Source: Hyphomonas sp. TMED17
GTDB lineage: Bacteria > Pseudomonadota > Alphaproteobacteria > Caulobacterales > Hyphomonadaceae
Length of the DNA: 64,000 nt
Assembly (NCBI GenBank): GCA_002172915.1
Contig: NHBW01000005.1
Coordinates: forward strand, 2,722 to 66,721
Direction of reading: 5' to 3'
The notes below the pieces were generated by a model. It was not told the DNA's origin. It did no database searches and was given only the letters and a program-made list of their open reading frames with translations. A program made the translations under genes and the position numbers. Positions 54,568-63,568 of this stretch are shown one piece after another (within the stretch, counting starts at the first letter, position 1; every line of letters begins with the position of its first letter).

Positions 54568-55410
54568 ATGAATAGTCAGTCTACAGAGCCAAGGCTTTCA
54601 TCAACGATCCTGCTATTGCGGGATGCCGAGCAATTTCAGGTTTTGATGGTGAAACGACATTATCAGATAGATTTTGCGGCTGGCGCTTTAGTGTTTCCGG
54701 GCGGCAAGGCCAATGATGAAGACAGCTCGCCTGATTGGGGAAGTCTGTGTGACGGGGATTTTGATGACATGGAACGCGCTGCACGTATATCGGCGCTGCG
54801 CGAAGCCTATGAGGAAGCCGGTATTATTCTTGCGCGTCCTAAATCAGGTCGCGGTGCTGGACAGCCGCTTGTCGGGCAGGATATCGCAAATGCGCTCGAT
54901 CCGATGCGCGCTGCTGTCGATCGCCGTGAGGCCAGTTTTCTTGATCTGATGCGACAGCATGATTTAGTTTTGGCGCTCGATACGCTGGTTCATTTTGGTC
55001 ACTGGATCACGCCGACAATGATGCCGAAACGGTTTGATACGCACTTTTATCTGGCGCCAACGCCGCCAGACCAAATTGCAGAAAATGACGGGCGCGAAAC
55101 GACTGAAGCTGTGTGGCTTGGTCCGCAGCAGGCGCTAGATATGGAACAGGATAAGCGCGCCACGATTATTTTCCCGACCCGAATGAACCTTGGAAAACTT
55201 GCTGAAACAACTTCGGTGAAAGAAGCAATAGAACAGTTCGCGACCGAGCCGGTCGTCACTGTATTGCCAGTGGTCGGCAAAGACGAAAATGGCGATCCTT
55301 GCCTGTTCATTCCCGAAGAGGCCAATTATCCCGAAAGCCGCGAGCCGCTAACTAAGGTTGCTGCCGGCGTCGGCGGTGAAGGCGGGAAAGCTGCGGCGGC
55401 TCAGAAATAG
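54568..55410 (+). CDS. NUDIX hydrolase-family protein
   Basis: A 280-residue protein with the NUDIX signature region (GGKANDEDSSPDW ... ALREAYEEAGIIL), in which REAYEEAGI gives the metal-binding glutamates. The spacing in the box is stretched, as in larger CoA- or NTP-type NUDIX proteins. AGGAGGA upstream supports the ATG. The last 20 residues are Gly/Ala-rich. Substrate unknown. Followed after about 75 bases by an enoyl-CoA hydratase, so CoA-related roles are possible. Confidence 0.85.
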   Translation: MNSQSTEPRLSSTILLLRDAEQFQVLMVKRHYQIDFAAGALVFPGGKANDEDSSPDWGSLCDGDFDDMERAARISALREAYEEAGIILARPKSGRGAGQPLVGQDIANALDPMRAAVDRREASFLDLMRQHDLVLALDTLVHFGHWITPTMMPKRFDTHFYLAPTPPDQIAENDGRETTEAVWLGPQQALDMEQDKRATIIFPTRMNLGKLAETTSVKEAIEQFATEPVVTVLPVVGKDENGDPCLFIPEEANYPESREPLTKVAAGVGGEGGKAAAAQK

Positions 55411-55488
55411 GCCAAATGTGCCGGCATAGCGTGCCTGCTGCCGTGACCGTCGGCGATTATCTGGCGTGGCATGATAAGGAGAAACCGA

Positions 55489-56298
55489 ATGTCTGCTACC
55501 GAGACCCGTTTTGGTCAGTTCGTTTGTGTTAAAATTGAGCAAAATATTGCGGTTCTGGCGCTCGATTGTGGTGACGGATATAATGCGATGTCACGAGCGG
55601 TCCTGTCAGAGCTTACCGATGCGGCAAACTGGTTGTCGACGGACACGACGAGTTCGGTCGTGATTTTGACCGGTGTCGGCGGGTTCTCGGCCGGGGCTGA
55701 CCTCAAGGACCCCGACCGCGCAAATGACGCTGATCGCAGCCTGGTTGAAAAGCGCCAGCTGATGCGACTGGGGCCGGACATGTGCGATGCCTTTGAGCGG
55801 CTGGAACAAATAACGATTTGTGCGATTGAACGGTTTTGTATCGGTGGCGGGGTTGCACTAGCGATTGCGTGTGATCATCGGATTATCGGACAAAGCGCTC
55901 ATTTACGATTACCCGAGATCCCGCTTGGCATGAATATGAGCTGGCATAGTAATCCGCGGACAGTGTCATTGATTGGCCCATCGCGTGCCAAACAATTTAC
56001 AATTCTCGGAGAGAAGCTGCCGGCCGAGATCGCCTTGCAATGGGGACTTGTTGATCAATGCGTAAAAGATGGCGAGACCTTTGCCGCCGCGCAGGCATTG
56101 GCGGAGCGTTATGCCGGAGTTCCTCCGCTTGCTTTGCGCATGACGAAACAGGCGATTAATGCGGCTGCACTTCCGCTTGGTCAGGCAACAAGTTTTATGG
56201 ATCGCGACCAGTTCGCATTTGCCGCGACCAGCGCTGACCAATCCGAAGCGGTGCGGGCTTTTCTTGAAAAGAGGCCGGCAAAATTTACCGGTAACTAG
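55489..56298 (+). CDS. Enoyl-CoA hydratase/isomerase (crotonase family)
   Basis: Crotonase-fold protein of 269 residues. Motifs: IAVLALDCGDGYNAMSRAVL, GVGGFSAGADLKDP (oxyanion hole), CIGGGVALAIACDHRIIG, LRLPEIPLGMNM and ALRMTKQAINAA. ATG at 55489 has AAGGAG seven bases upstream, better than ATG at 55471. Sequence differs considerably from the member at 42875. Follows the NUDIX gene. Confidence 0.92.
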   Translation: MSATETRFGQFVCVKIEQNIAVLALDCGDGYNAMSRAVLSELTDAANWLSTDTTSSVVILTGVGGFSAGADLKDPDRANDADRSLVEKRQLMRLGPDMCDAFERLEQITICAIERFCIGGGVALAIACDHRIIGQSAHLRLPEIPLGMNMSWHSNPRTVSLIGPSRAKQFTILGEKLPAEIALQWGLVDQCVKDGETFAAAQALAERYAGVPPLALRMTKQAINAAALPLGQATSFMDRDQFAFAATSADQSEAVRAFLEKRPAKFTGN

Positions 56299-56351
56299 AC
56301 AAGCACAGAGACCGACCGGGCCGGGCTGGCTTCGTGCAATAGGTTTCCGCC

Positions 56352-58349
56352 CTAAATGTCGAGATCTTCGGCAAATTTGGCATTTTCATGAATGAACTGG
56401 AAGCGATGCTCGGGCCGTTTTCCCATAAGGGTTTCGATTAGCTCGGCTGGCCGGACTTCGGTTAGCTCGTCGATGCTGTCGGGAAGTGTGATCCGTGCAA
56501 GTGTCCGAGTTAACGGGTCCATTGTTGTTTCTTTGAGCTGGCCGGGGTTCATTTCGCCTAGTCCCTTAAAGCGACCCATGTCGACCGACTGGTTGGCTTT
56601 GAACTCGCTCGCCAGTAATGCGTCCTTGTCGGCATCGTCCATTGCATAGACCGTTTTTCCTTTATGACTAAGACGGTACAGCGGTGGCATCGCCATGTAT
56701 AACCGGCCGCTTTCAATCAGGCCCGGTGTCATTTGATAGAAAAATGTTATCAGCAGAGCCGCGATATGGGCGCCATCGACATCGGCATCGGTCATTATGA
56801 TGACTTTTTCATATCGGACATTGTCGAGATTGAACGCCGACTTAACGCCAGTGCCAAGCGCCAGCATAAGGTCAGATAATTCCTGGTTTTTATCGAGCTT
56901 TTCGGCTGTCGCGCTCGCCACATTAAGTATTTTGCCGCGCAATGGTAGGATCGCCTGCGTTTTTCGATTACGCGCCTGTTTCGCCGATCCGCCGGCCGAA
57001 TCGCCTTCGACAATAAATAACTCAGTATCTCCTTTGCTATCAGAGCAATCCGATAGCTTGCCGGGCAGGCGGAGCCTTTTTGTTGCCGATTTTCGGGCGA
57101 TGTCTTTGGCTTTTCGCCGCTTGGCGCGTTCATCGGCGCGGTCAATTGCCCAGACGAGTAATTTGTCGGCTTCTTTCGGACTGGCTGTCAGCCAGTGATC
57201 GAACTGATCTCTGACGGCATTTTCGACAAGTCGCGTCGCGGCTGTCGTTGATAGCTTGTCCTTTGTTTGACCAACGAATTCTGGACTTCGAATAAAGACT
57301 GAGAGCAAAAGACCAGAATATCCCATAATATCGTCTGCGGTGATCGTGCTGCCTTTTTTCTGGCCGATCAGGTCAGCATAGTTTCTCAGCCCTTTTGTAA
57401 TTGCCGCGCGAAACCCTGCTTCATGCGTGCCGCCATCAGGGGTGGGTATCGTGTTACAATATGACCGCGAAAAACCGTCGGTGTCGCCGAAACCGGCATT
57501 TGTCCAGCCAATCGCCCATTCGACTTTACCGTCATCACTTTCGATCAGACCGCAAAAATTATGCTCCGTGATACCGGCCTTACCGCGAAATACTTCCTGC
57601 AGCTGATCCGCCAGACCGTTCGGATAGGACAGAGTCGTTTCGGCCGGAATCTTGCTATCATCCGGTAGCAGGGCAGGGTCGCACCGCCAGCGTACTTCTA
57701 CGCCTCTGAAAAGATACGCCTTGGACCGCGTCATTTTAAACAGGCGGGCTGGCTTGAAACTGATTTTACTACCGAAAATATCGATATCAGGCTTGAAACG
57801 AACTGTTGTCCCGCGGCGGTTTGCTGTTGGACCTCGCAGTTCCAGAGGTGTTTCAACGGTTCCGCGCGAGAAGCGTTGATAATAAAGTTTTCGGTCTCTT
57901 GCGACTTCAACTTCTACCTGCTCGGACAGGGCGTTGACGACAGAGATACCAACCCCGTGCAGACCCCCCGCTGTTTCATAGGCTTTGTTTGAAAACTTCC
58001 CCCCGGAGTGAAGCGTTGTCATAATCACTTCAAGCGCTGACTTCCCCGGATATTTCGGATGTTCGCCAACCGGTATACCGCGCCCATTATCAGTCACGGC
58101 TACCGAGCCATCGGCGCGGACGTCAACTTCGATCCGGGAGGCATGGCCGGCGACGGCTTCGTCCATGGCATTATCGAGGACTTCGGCAAAAAGGTGATGA
58201 TAGGCGCGCTCCTCAGTTCCGCCGATATACATGCCCGGTCTTTTCCGAACCGGCTCCAGCCCTTCGAGAACTTCAATATCCTGCGCAGTGTAACCGGCTG
58301 TCTCTTCCGTAACCGTCTCAAAGAGTTGCGTTTGATTGCCTGACGCCAT
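56352..58349 (-). CDS. parE: DNA topoisomerase IV subunit B (ParE)
   Basis: ATPase subunit of topoisomerase IV, needed to unlink chromosomes. N-terminal GHKL ATPase: VLDNAMDEAVAGHA, VTDNGRGIPVGEHPKY, GGLHGVGISVVNALSE. TOPRIM: EGDSAGGSAKQARNRKTQAIL and MTDADVDGAHIAALLITFFY. C-terminal RFKGLGEMNPGQLKETTMDP. Length of 665 is the ParE size (GyrB would be about 800), supporting ParE. No parC nearby. On the minus strand, with the oxidoreductase diverging upstream. Confidence 0.96.
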   Translation of the reverse strand: MASGNQTQLFETVTEETAGYTAQDIEVLEGLEPVRKRPGMYIGGTEERAYHHLFAEVLDNAMDEAVAGHASRIEVDVRADGSVAVTDNGRGIPVGEHPKYPGKSALEVIMTTLHSGGKFSNKAYETAGGLHGVGISVVNALSEQVEVEVARDRKLYYQRFSRGTVETPLELRGPTANRRGTTVRFKPDIDIFGSKISFKPARLFKMTRSKAYLFRGVEVRWRCDPALLPDDSKIPAETTLSYPNGLADQLQEVFRGKAGITEHNFCGLIESDDGKVEWAIGWTNAGFGDTDGFSRSYCNTIPTPDGGTHEAGFRAAITKGLRNYADLIGQKKGSTITADDIMGYSGLLLSVFIRSPEFVGQTKDKLSTTAATRLVENAVRDQFDHWLTASPKEADKLLVWAIDRADERAKRRKAKDIARKSATKRLRLPGKLSDCSDSKGDTELFIVEGDSAGGSAKQARNRKTQAILPLRGKILNVASATAEKLDKNQELSDLMLALGTGVKSAFNLDNVRYEKVIIMTDADVDGAHIAALLITFFYQMTPGLIESGRLYMAMPPLYRLSHKGKTVYAMDDADKDALLASEFKANQSVDMGRFKGLGEMNPGQLKETTMDPLTRTLARITLPDSIDELTEVRPAELIETLMGKRPEHRFQFIHENAKFAEDLDI

Positions 58350-58422
58350 GCTCAGGATCTTCCTGTTATTGATAAAAGGATTTTACTTTATTTAGTATGA
58401 ACTGATTCTAAAGGGTATCATC

Positions 58423-59724
58423 ATGGTGGCGACTATAAAATCGGCGTTTAAACTGCCTTCCGGTGTGGAATTGCCAAATCGACTGGTAAAGGCTGCGATG
58501 ACTGAGCGGCTCGCCGATGTCCGAAACGGTGTCACTGACAGGCTGATAAACTTGTACAAGGCCTGGGCCGATGGCGAAATAGGTCTGCAAATCACCGGGA
58601 ATGTGCAAGTTGACCGACGCAATCTAGAGGCTGCCGGTAATGTCGTGATTGATGCTGTGCCGTCAAACCTGCAGCTTGATTTGCTGTCACGCTGGGCTGA
58701 TGCGTGCCATGGTCGCGGTGGCAAAGTGTTCATGCAATTATCGCATGCCGGGCGACAGACGCCGAAAATGGTCAATCACACACCGGATGCGCCAAGCGCC
58801 GTTGCCGTCAATCTGCCGGGAGGACAGTTTGGTCAGCCGAAAGCCTTAACCGAGGATGGTATCCGTCGCCTTATCGACCAGTTCGGTGTCGCCACGCGGG
58901 TTGCGCGCCAGGCCAGATTTGACGGCGTTCAGATCCACGGTGCCCACGGCTATCTAATCAGTCAGTTCTTGACGCCGTTGGTGAACCAGCGGACCGATCG
59001 ATGGGGCGGGTCTATTGAGGGGCGGGCACGCTTTCTGATCGATGTGATCAAATCTGCAAAAGCCGAGGCCGGCCCGGGATTCGGTGTGGCATTAAAGCTC
59101 AACTCAGCGGACTTCCAGAAGGGTGGCTTCGGGCCACAAGATAGTGTTGCCGTAATCGGTATGCTGAACGGGCTGGACCTCGACTTCCTCGAAATTTCAG
59201 GCGGTAGCTATGAACAGCCGAAAATGGTCGGTCTCAATGGTCTTGAACCGTCCCACGTCGAAACGCTGCGTCCATCGACGCGGGTCCGCGAAGCTTATTT
59301 TCTCGATTATGCTGCGGAAGTGCGTTCTGTTGCCAAAATGCCGTTAATGGTAACAGGCGGGATGCGTTCTGTTGCGGCGATGAATGAAGCCCTGACGGCA
59401 GACGAAACCGATTTGATTGGCCTCGGCCGGCCGCTCTGCATTGATGCTGATGCGCCGGCAAAGCTGTTATCGGGTCAGGCTGACAGGCTCGATAAATGGG
59501 AAGACTCATTACGTATCGGGCCCGGCTGGCTCGGGCCAAATTCGCCGATTGGCGTGATTAAAGCACTGAATGGATTTGCCATGCAGTCATGGTATTACAG
59601 CCAGATTCATGCGATCGCTGATAATCAGCCAGTAAATCGCAGGCTGGGGTTGCTTAGCGCTTTTACAAAAATGAACGGTCTCGATCTAAGAATGGCGAAA
59701 GCCTATTTAAAAGCGCTTGAATGA
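58423..59724 (+). CDS. NADH:flavin oxidoreductase (old yellow enzyme family)
   Basis: FMN-dependent ene-reductase-type protein of 433 residues. N-terminal LPNRLVKAAMTERLAD, GKVFMQLSHAGRQTPK, GVQIHGAHGYLISQFLTPLVNQRTDRWGG with the catalytic His/His and the Arg region, and LGRPLCIDADAPAKLL near the end are typical. May reduce an unsaturated carbonyl substrate. It lies alone between parE and a luciferase-like gene, the latter on the other strand. Confidence 0.92.
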   Translation: MVATIKSAFKLPSGVELPNRLVKAAMTERLADVRNGVTDRLINLYKAWADGEIGLQITGNVQVDRRNLEAAGNVVIDAVPSNLQLDLLSRWADACHGRGGKVFMQLSHAGRQTPKMVNHTPDAPSAVAVNLPGGQFGQPKALTEDGIRRLIDQFGVATRVARQARFDGVQIHGAHGYLISQFLTPLVNQRTDRWGGSIEGRARFLIDVIKSAKAEAGPGFGVALKLNSADFQKGGFGPQDSVAVIGMLNGLDLDFLEISGGSYEQPKMVGLNGLEPSHVETLRPSTRVREAYFLDYAAEVRSVAKMPLMVTGGMRSVAAMNEALTADETDLIGLGRPLCIDADAPAKLLSGQADRLDKWEDSLRIGPGWLGPNSPIGVIKALNGFAMQSWYYSQIHAIADNQPVNRRLGLLSAFTKMNGLDLRMAKAYLKALE

Positions 59725-59823
59725 CGGGTGTTTAGTCGGCCGAAGCGCGGTCGACTGCAGATCGCTCTGTCAGTTGTCTAACTGCATTAAAGGTGCACTT
59801 TATCCAGCCGTGCCGCGGCACAT

Positions 59824-60816
59824 CTAGCCCTGACACCAGGCTTCGTTCAGGAGGCGGTAGCTTGTTATCCGGTCTTGTAACGTTTCGGTAACGCTGAGGA
59901 TAAACAATTCGTCGGCACCGCTATCTTCTGCCAGTTGCCGTAACTTGTCTGCGACGTCATTTGCCTCACCGATGATTCCTGCTCGTATTGTTGTCGCAGG
60001 CGTTTGATCAAGCTGATGGCGGGCTTGCGCGACCGGTAAGAACGGACCGCCTGCCCCGCGCGCTCTGGCCGCTGACCAGGCGAGCATTGTACTGGCGAGT
60101 GTTTCGGCCTGTGTTTTTGATTTTGCCGTCAGCGCCGTCAGTCCGATTGCTGCATAAGGCCTCTGCGCAAAAAGTGACGGGGTGAAGGCCTCGCGATATG
60201 CGCTCAGTGCGGCGGATGCCAGACCGGGATTAAGGAAATCCGCGAAAGCAAGTTTCAATCCCATAGCGCCAATAAAAGCCGCACTTGATGGCGATGAACA
60301 TAATACCCAGATGTCCGGTTTTGCAGCTTTGGGTCGGGAGCTGATGCCGCGTGCGCGGTGATCGGGCGGTAGCGGGACCTCATCACTGGCGTCGAGTACC
60401 CAGTCCAGCAACATTCTCAGCATTTGCGGAAAATTGTCTGCCCCCGGCCCGAGCAGCGCCGCCGAGGCGCGTGGATCGGCGCCGGTTGCACGTCCGAGAC
60501 CAATCTCGATACGTCCGGGATAGAGCGCGCTAAGCGTTGTACTAATTTCAGCAACTTTGAGGGGCGAATAATTTGGCAGCATGATTCCGCCAGACCCAAG
60601 CTGTAGCCGTTTGGTTCGTGAGGCGAGGTCGGCCATCATGATTTCCGGTGCCGTCCCGGCAAAGCTTTCAGTATTGTGGTGTTCCTGTACCCAGAAGGAA
60701 CGATAGTCCATTTCGTCGGCTGCGAGGGCCAGTTCCCGCGTTCTGCTCAGGGCCTCCGCAGCGGAATGCTCGGAAACAATCGGCGAGGGATCTAGAATGG
60801 AAAGCTTGATAGACAC
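59824..60816 (-). CDS. LLM-class flavin-dependent oxidoreductase (luciferase-like monooxygenase)
   Basis: TIM-barrel flavin oxidoreductase of 330 residues. YRSFWVQEHHNTESFAGTAPEIMMADLASRT and LGSGGIMLPNYSPLKVAEISTTLSALYPGRIEIGLGRATG are the classical start of the family (LLM, MsnO8-like). It probably uses reduced FMN or F420; F420 genes are not present, so FMN is likelier. Substrate unknown. Divergently placed relative to nothing obvious; its start lies 45 bases past the AsmA gene end. Confidence 0.9.
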   Translation of the reverse strand: MSIKLSILDPSPIVSEHSAAEALSRTRELALAADEMDYRSFWVQEHHNTESFAGTAPEIMMADLASRTKRLQLGSGGIMLPNYSPLKVAEISTTLSALYPGRIEIGLGRATGADPRASAALLGPGADNFPQMLRMLLDWVLDASDEVPLPPDHRARGISSRPKAAKPDIWVLCSSPSSAAFIGAMGLKLAFADFLNPGLASAALSAYREAFTPSLFAQRPYAAIGLTALTAKSKTQAETLASTMLAWSAARARGAGGPFLPVAQARHQLDQTPATTIRAGIIGEANDVADKLRQLAEDSGADELFILSVTETLQDRITSYRLLNEAWCQG

Positions 60817-60861
60817 GTGATCTTGTAAGCGGCTGCTTCGGGCTTTGGCAACTGTTTATGG

Positions 60862-62910
60862 TCATCGCCCGAATAGGGCGCCAATCGCAGTGTTCAGGAT
60901 CGCCTCTTCCGGACTTTCTGAGTCCGAGCCGGTCTCGCCATCCCTGGAGTCTGAACTGCGCCGGCTGAGAAGCGACTGAAGCTCGCTTGTTAGACGGTCG
61001 GCAGCTCTGTCCCTGAATTGGGTCTCGATAATGTCGAGGTCGGGTGAAATTTGCGGCGATGCCCAGTCTCCCCTAATCCGAACAGGTATTGGTGTGCCGC
61101 CGAGACCGAGGGATATGTTCTGGTCGGCTTGCTGTCGTCTCAGGGTGGGTTGTAAACGGATGTCCAGACGTTCTGATTTCAGGTCGATCGACCCCGTGCC
61201 CGAGACGGACAGAGCTGGATTGACGAGGTACAGATTCGATATATGAGCTGTTCCGTTATCCAGTCGAAGCCGTGTCAGCAAGCTGGTGAAATCGTTCTCG
61301 CTGCCGCGTCCAATCGCAGATGCGATCAAACTGCTATCAAGTGAGCCCGAACGAAGCGCAGTAATCAGATCATCACCGGTGTGCACTAGTTGGGTGATAT
61401 TGATGCCGGAAAGTTTGCCATTTGCGAGTTTTGCTTTGGCGCTACCGTTCAAGCGACTTATAAGCCGGTCAAGTGAAGTACCGGATGCGTTAAGGTCCAT
61501 CGAGAACTCGCCGGTTCCGCTAATTCCTCGATAATCCAGAAAGGCGCCGGCCAGCTGGTTGGCATTGATATTGCGTCCGCTGGCACGCAAATTGACTGTC
61601 GGGTTCGAGCGGGCCGCGTCAATGTAGAGCCGGCTTGTCCATTCGCCGCCAAATGCCCGAAAGCCGGTTGTATCAGCTTCGGTGCCGCTCATTAGGGTTA
61701 GTCGGCCATTATCTAAAGTGCTTGCTAGCCGACCATTTGTCAGCCGGATCTGATCCAGCACAAGCAAATCAAAGCTAATCGCAAGCGCAGCATTGGCGAG
61801 AGCAAGGCTGTCAAAAGGAAGCGCAACGTCGCTCCAGGCTGAACTGCCAGAGCCTGCTGCTGCGGGCCCCGTCGAGTTGCCGAGGTAAGGCGTGAGGTCT
61901 AACTGGTTTAAATGCAGATCTCCCCTTATCGTAGGCCGGTCGGTACGGAGATCAATATTCAGCGTGCCGGTGCCGCGGGTAGTGTCGAGGTCGAATAGCA
62001 TGGAAGAGAATTCGAAATTTTCCGCTGATCCGCTTACGGTTGATAATAAGTTAAACGCTTGCGGTAGCGCGCTTGGCGGTTGTTCCATTGTGAGCGCGGC
62101 GGCGAGGACGTTCGGTTTCAAGCCGATTGATAGCTCACCATCTAGATATCCGAGTTCAGGTTCGTTTAATTTGCCGTCAAAAGTAATATTTGCGGGCACG
62201 CTTTGCAATCTCAGACTCAGCGCAGCGGGACGTCCGGTAATCAGTGCTGGAATTGGATCCAGCGACAGATCAATAGCGAAATCTATGCCTTGTAAGGTTC
62301 CACTTCCAATCAGGGAGAATGCTTCAAGCCCTGCTCTGAGCCTGGCATCCGCATTAAAGTTGGTGAGGCTGTAATCCAGACCATCAACGTGATCGATGTA
62401 GCGAATTTGGCAATTAGACAAAGTCGCCCGGTTAATCGCTGCCGAACCGGTCTGAGCCGGCGAGCGCGAGCTGCCGGTATTGTCTGGGGTTTCGGTGTTA
62501 TCGGGGGGCGTTGCGACGGTGGACGTCGGTGATGTCCAGTTCGTCTGTCCATTAGCAAGCCGTTCAAGATGAATACTGGCATCGCTGAGGCTGACTTCCG
62601 CCACTTCAACCCGTCGATCGATAAGCGGCCATAATTTTATTCTTGCTTTCGCGGTGCCGGTTTCGAGCAAGTATGGCGCGTTAAAGCCGTCCGGGTTGGC
62701 AACTTTAAGTCCGTCTACCGACACGGCAATTTCAGGGAATAGTGACAAACTCGTTTTGCCAGTTAACGTCACCGGGCGGTCGAGGGCTTGCGAGGCCGCT
62801 TTTTCGACCTGTTCTCTGTAAGTTCGCTCCGGGATCGAGATCACAACAAACATAAACGCCAATATGATCACGAATAAAAGCGAGACGAGTATAAGTAACA
62901 GCCTCACCAT
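60862..62910 (-). CDS. AsmA-family membrane-assembly protein
   Basis: Periplasmic-facing protein of 682 residues with an N-terminal membrane anchor (about 3-25). EKAASQALDRPVTLTGKTSLSLFPEIAVSVDGLKVANPDGF is the AsmA N-terminal domain, and LKSERLDIRLQPTLRR with SLGLGGTPIPVRIRGDWASPQISPDL forms the C-terminal AsmA region. Such proteins move or organise phospholipids and outer-membrane parts. The extra Ser/Thr-rich stretch near 125-145 is a linker. Follows tRNA-Asp on the opposite strand, separated by about 135 bases. Confidence 0.9.
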   Translation of the reverse strand: MVRLLLILVSLLFVIILAFMFVVISIPERTYREQVEKAASQALDRPVTLTGKTSLSLFPEIAVSVDGLKVANPDGFNAPYLLETGTAKARIKLWPLIDRRVEVAEVSLSDASIHLERLANGQTNWTSPTSTVATPPDNTETPDNTGSSRSPAQTGSAAINRATLSNCQIRYIDHVDGLDYSLTNFNADARLRAGLEAFSLIGSGTLQGIDFAIDLSLDPIPALITGRPAALSLRLQSVPANITFDGKLNEPELGYLDGELSIGLKPNVLAAALTMEQPPSALPQAFNLLSTVSGSAENFEFSSMLFDLDTTRGTGTLNIDLRTDRPTIRGDLHLNQLDLTPYLGNSTGPAAAGSGSSAWSDVALPFDSLALANAALAISFDLLVLDQIRLTNGRLASTLDNGRLTLMSGTEADTTGFRAFGGEWTSRLYIDAARSNPTVNLRASGRNINANQLAGAFLDYRGISGTGEFSMDLNASGTSLDRLISRLNGSAKAKLANGKLSGINITQLVHTGDDLITALRSGSLDSSLIASAIGRGSENDFTSLLTRLRLDNGTAHISNLYLVNPALSVSGTGSIDLKSERLDIRLQPTLRRQQADQNISLGLGGTPIPVRIRGDWASPQISPDLDIIETQFRDRAADRLTSELQSLLSRRSSDSRDGETGSDSESPEEAILNTAIGALFGR

Positions 62911-63045
62911 GCTGAAAAATTCCTTTAAACAGCTATTTATGAAGCTTAACTGCAGATGGTAGCAAAGTCATGAAAATTGTTGCTTGACCATGCGGGCGGC
63001 GCTGTCTAAGGGACGATTTCTCTCTTGTGAGAGTCGAAGAAATGC

Positions 63046-63122
63046 GCGGGTGTAGCTCAGTTGGTTAGAGTGCCGGCCTGTCACGCCGGAGGTCGCGGGT
63101 TCGAGTCCCGTCACTCGCGCCA
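63046..63122 (+). tRNA. tRNA-Asp (GTC)
   Basis: A 77-base tRNA. Acceptor GCGGGTG (63046-63052) pairs with CACTCGC (63112-63118), followed by discriminator G and encoded CCA (63120-63122). D-arm AGCTCAGTTGGTTAGAGT, anticodon loop CCTGTCACG with anticodon GTC at 63080-63082, and the TPsiC loop GGTTCGAGTCCC are all intact. The start is set by the CACTCGC-GCGGGTG pairing. Confidence 0.97.
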
Positions 63123-63568
63123 TTTCTTTAAAAATTAATATTCACGTAAATTAATGAGATTAAACGGAATGGTCGGTTCCGTCCGGCTTTCTCTGTCTAG
63201 ATTGTCCGGAAATTGTCGGTCATTTCGGGACCCAATTATGGACCAATGCTTAGCCGCATGAAACGCATTCAGTGCTGAAGGATAGGCTGCTAGCCCATAT
63301 CAACGCCTTTGATCAGCATCAGGCGGATATTGAGAAGGACTTTGCCTAGACATCCGCCACGCCGTCACATTTTGTGTGCGACTGGCTTACGTGGACCGAG
63401 CCTATTTCGTATTGCGGGCTCTGTTTCAATAATGAAAGTGCAGGCGCGCCGGACACGGCAGTACGCGGGATTTTGGTGCCTATCATCCCGCCGCTGGCAA
63501 CAAATGTTACAGTCGTTAACGGCTTTCAGTTTGATAGGCAGAATTGCGGTCTGGTATTCGCCTGGCGC
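63123..63568. other. 446-base space after tRNA-Asp without a recognised gene
   Basis: Open frames here lack ribosome sites and no family was recognised. A short frame near 63270-63350 would encode LKDRLLAHINAFDQHQADIEKDFA, which looks protein-like and could be a remnant, but it is too short to call. No integrase and no second copy of the tRNA 3' end (an attachment-site mark) was seen in the window. Confidence 0.35.
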
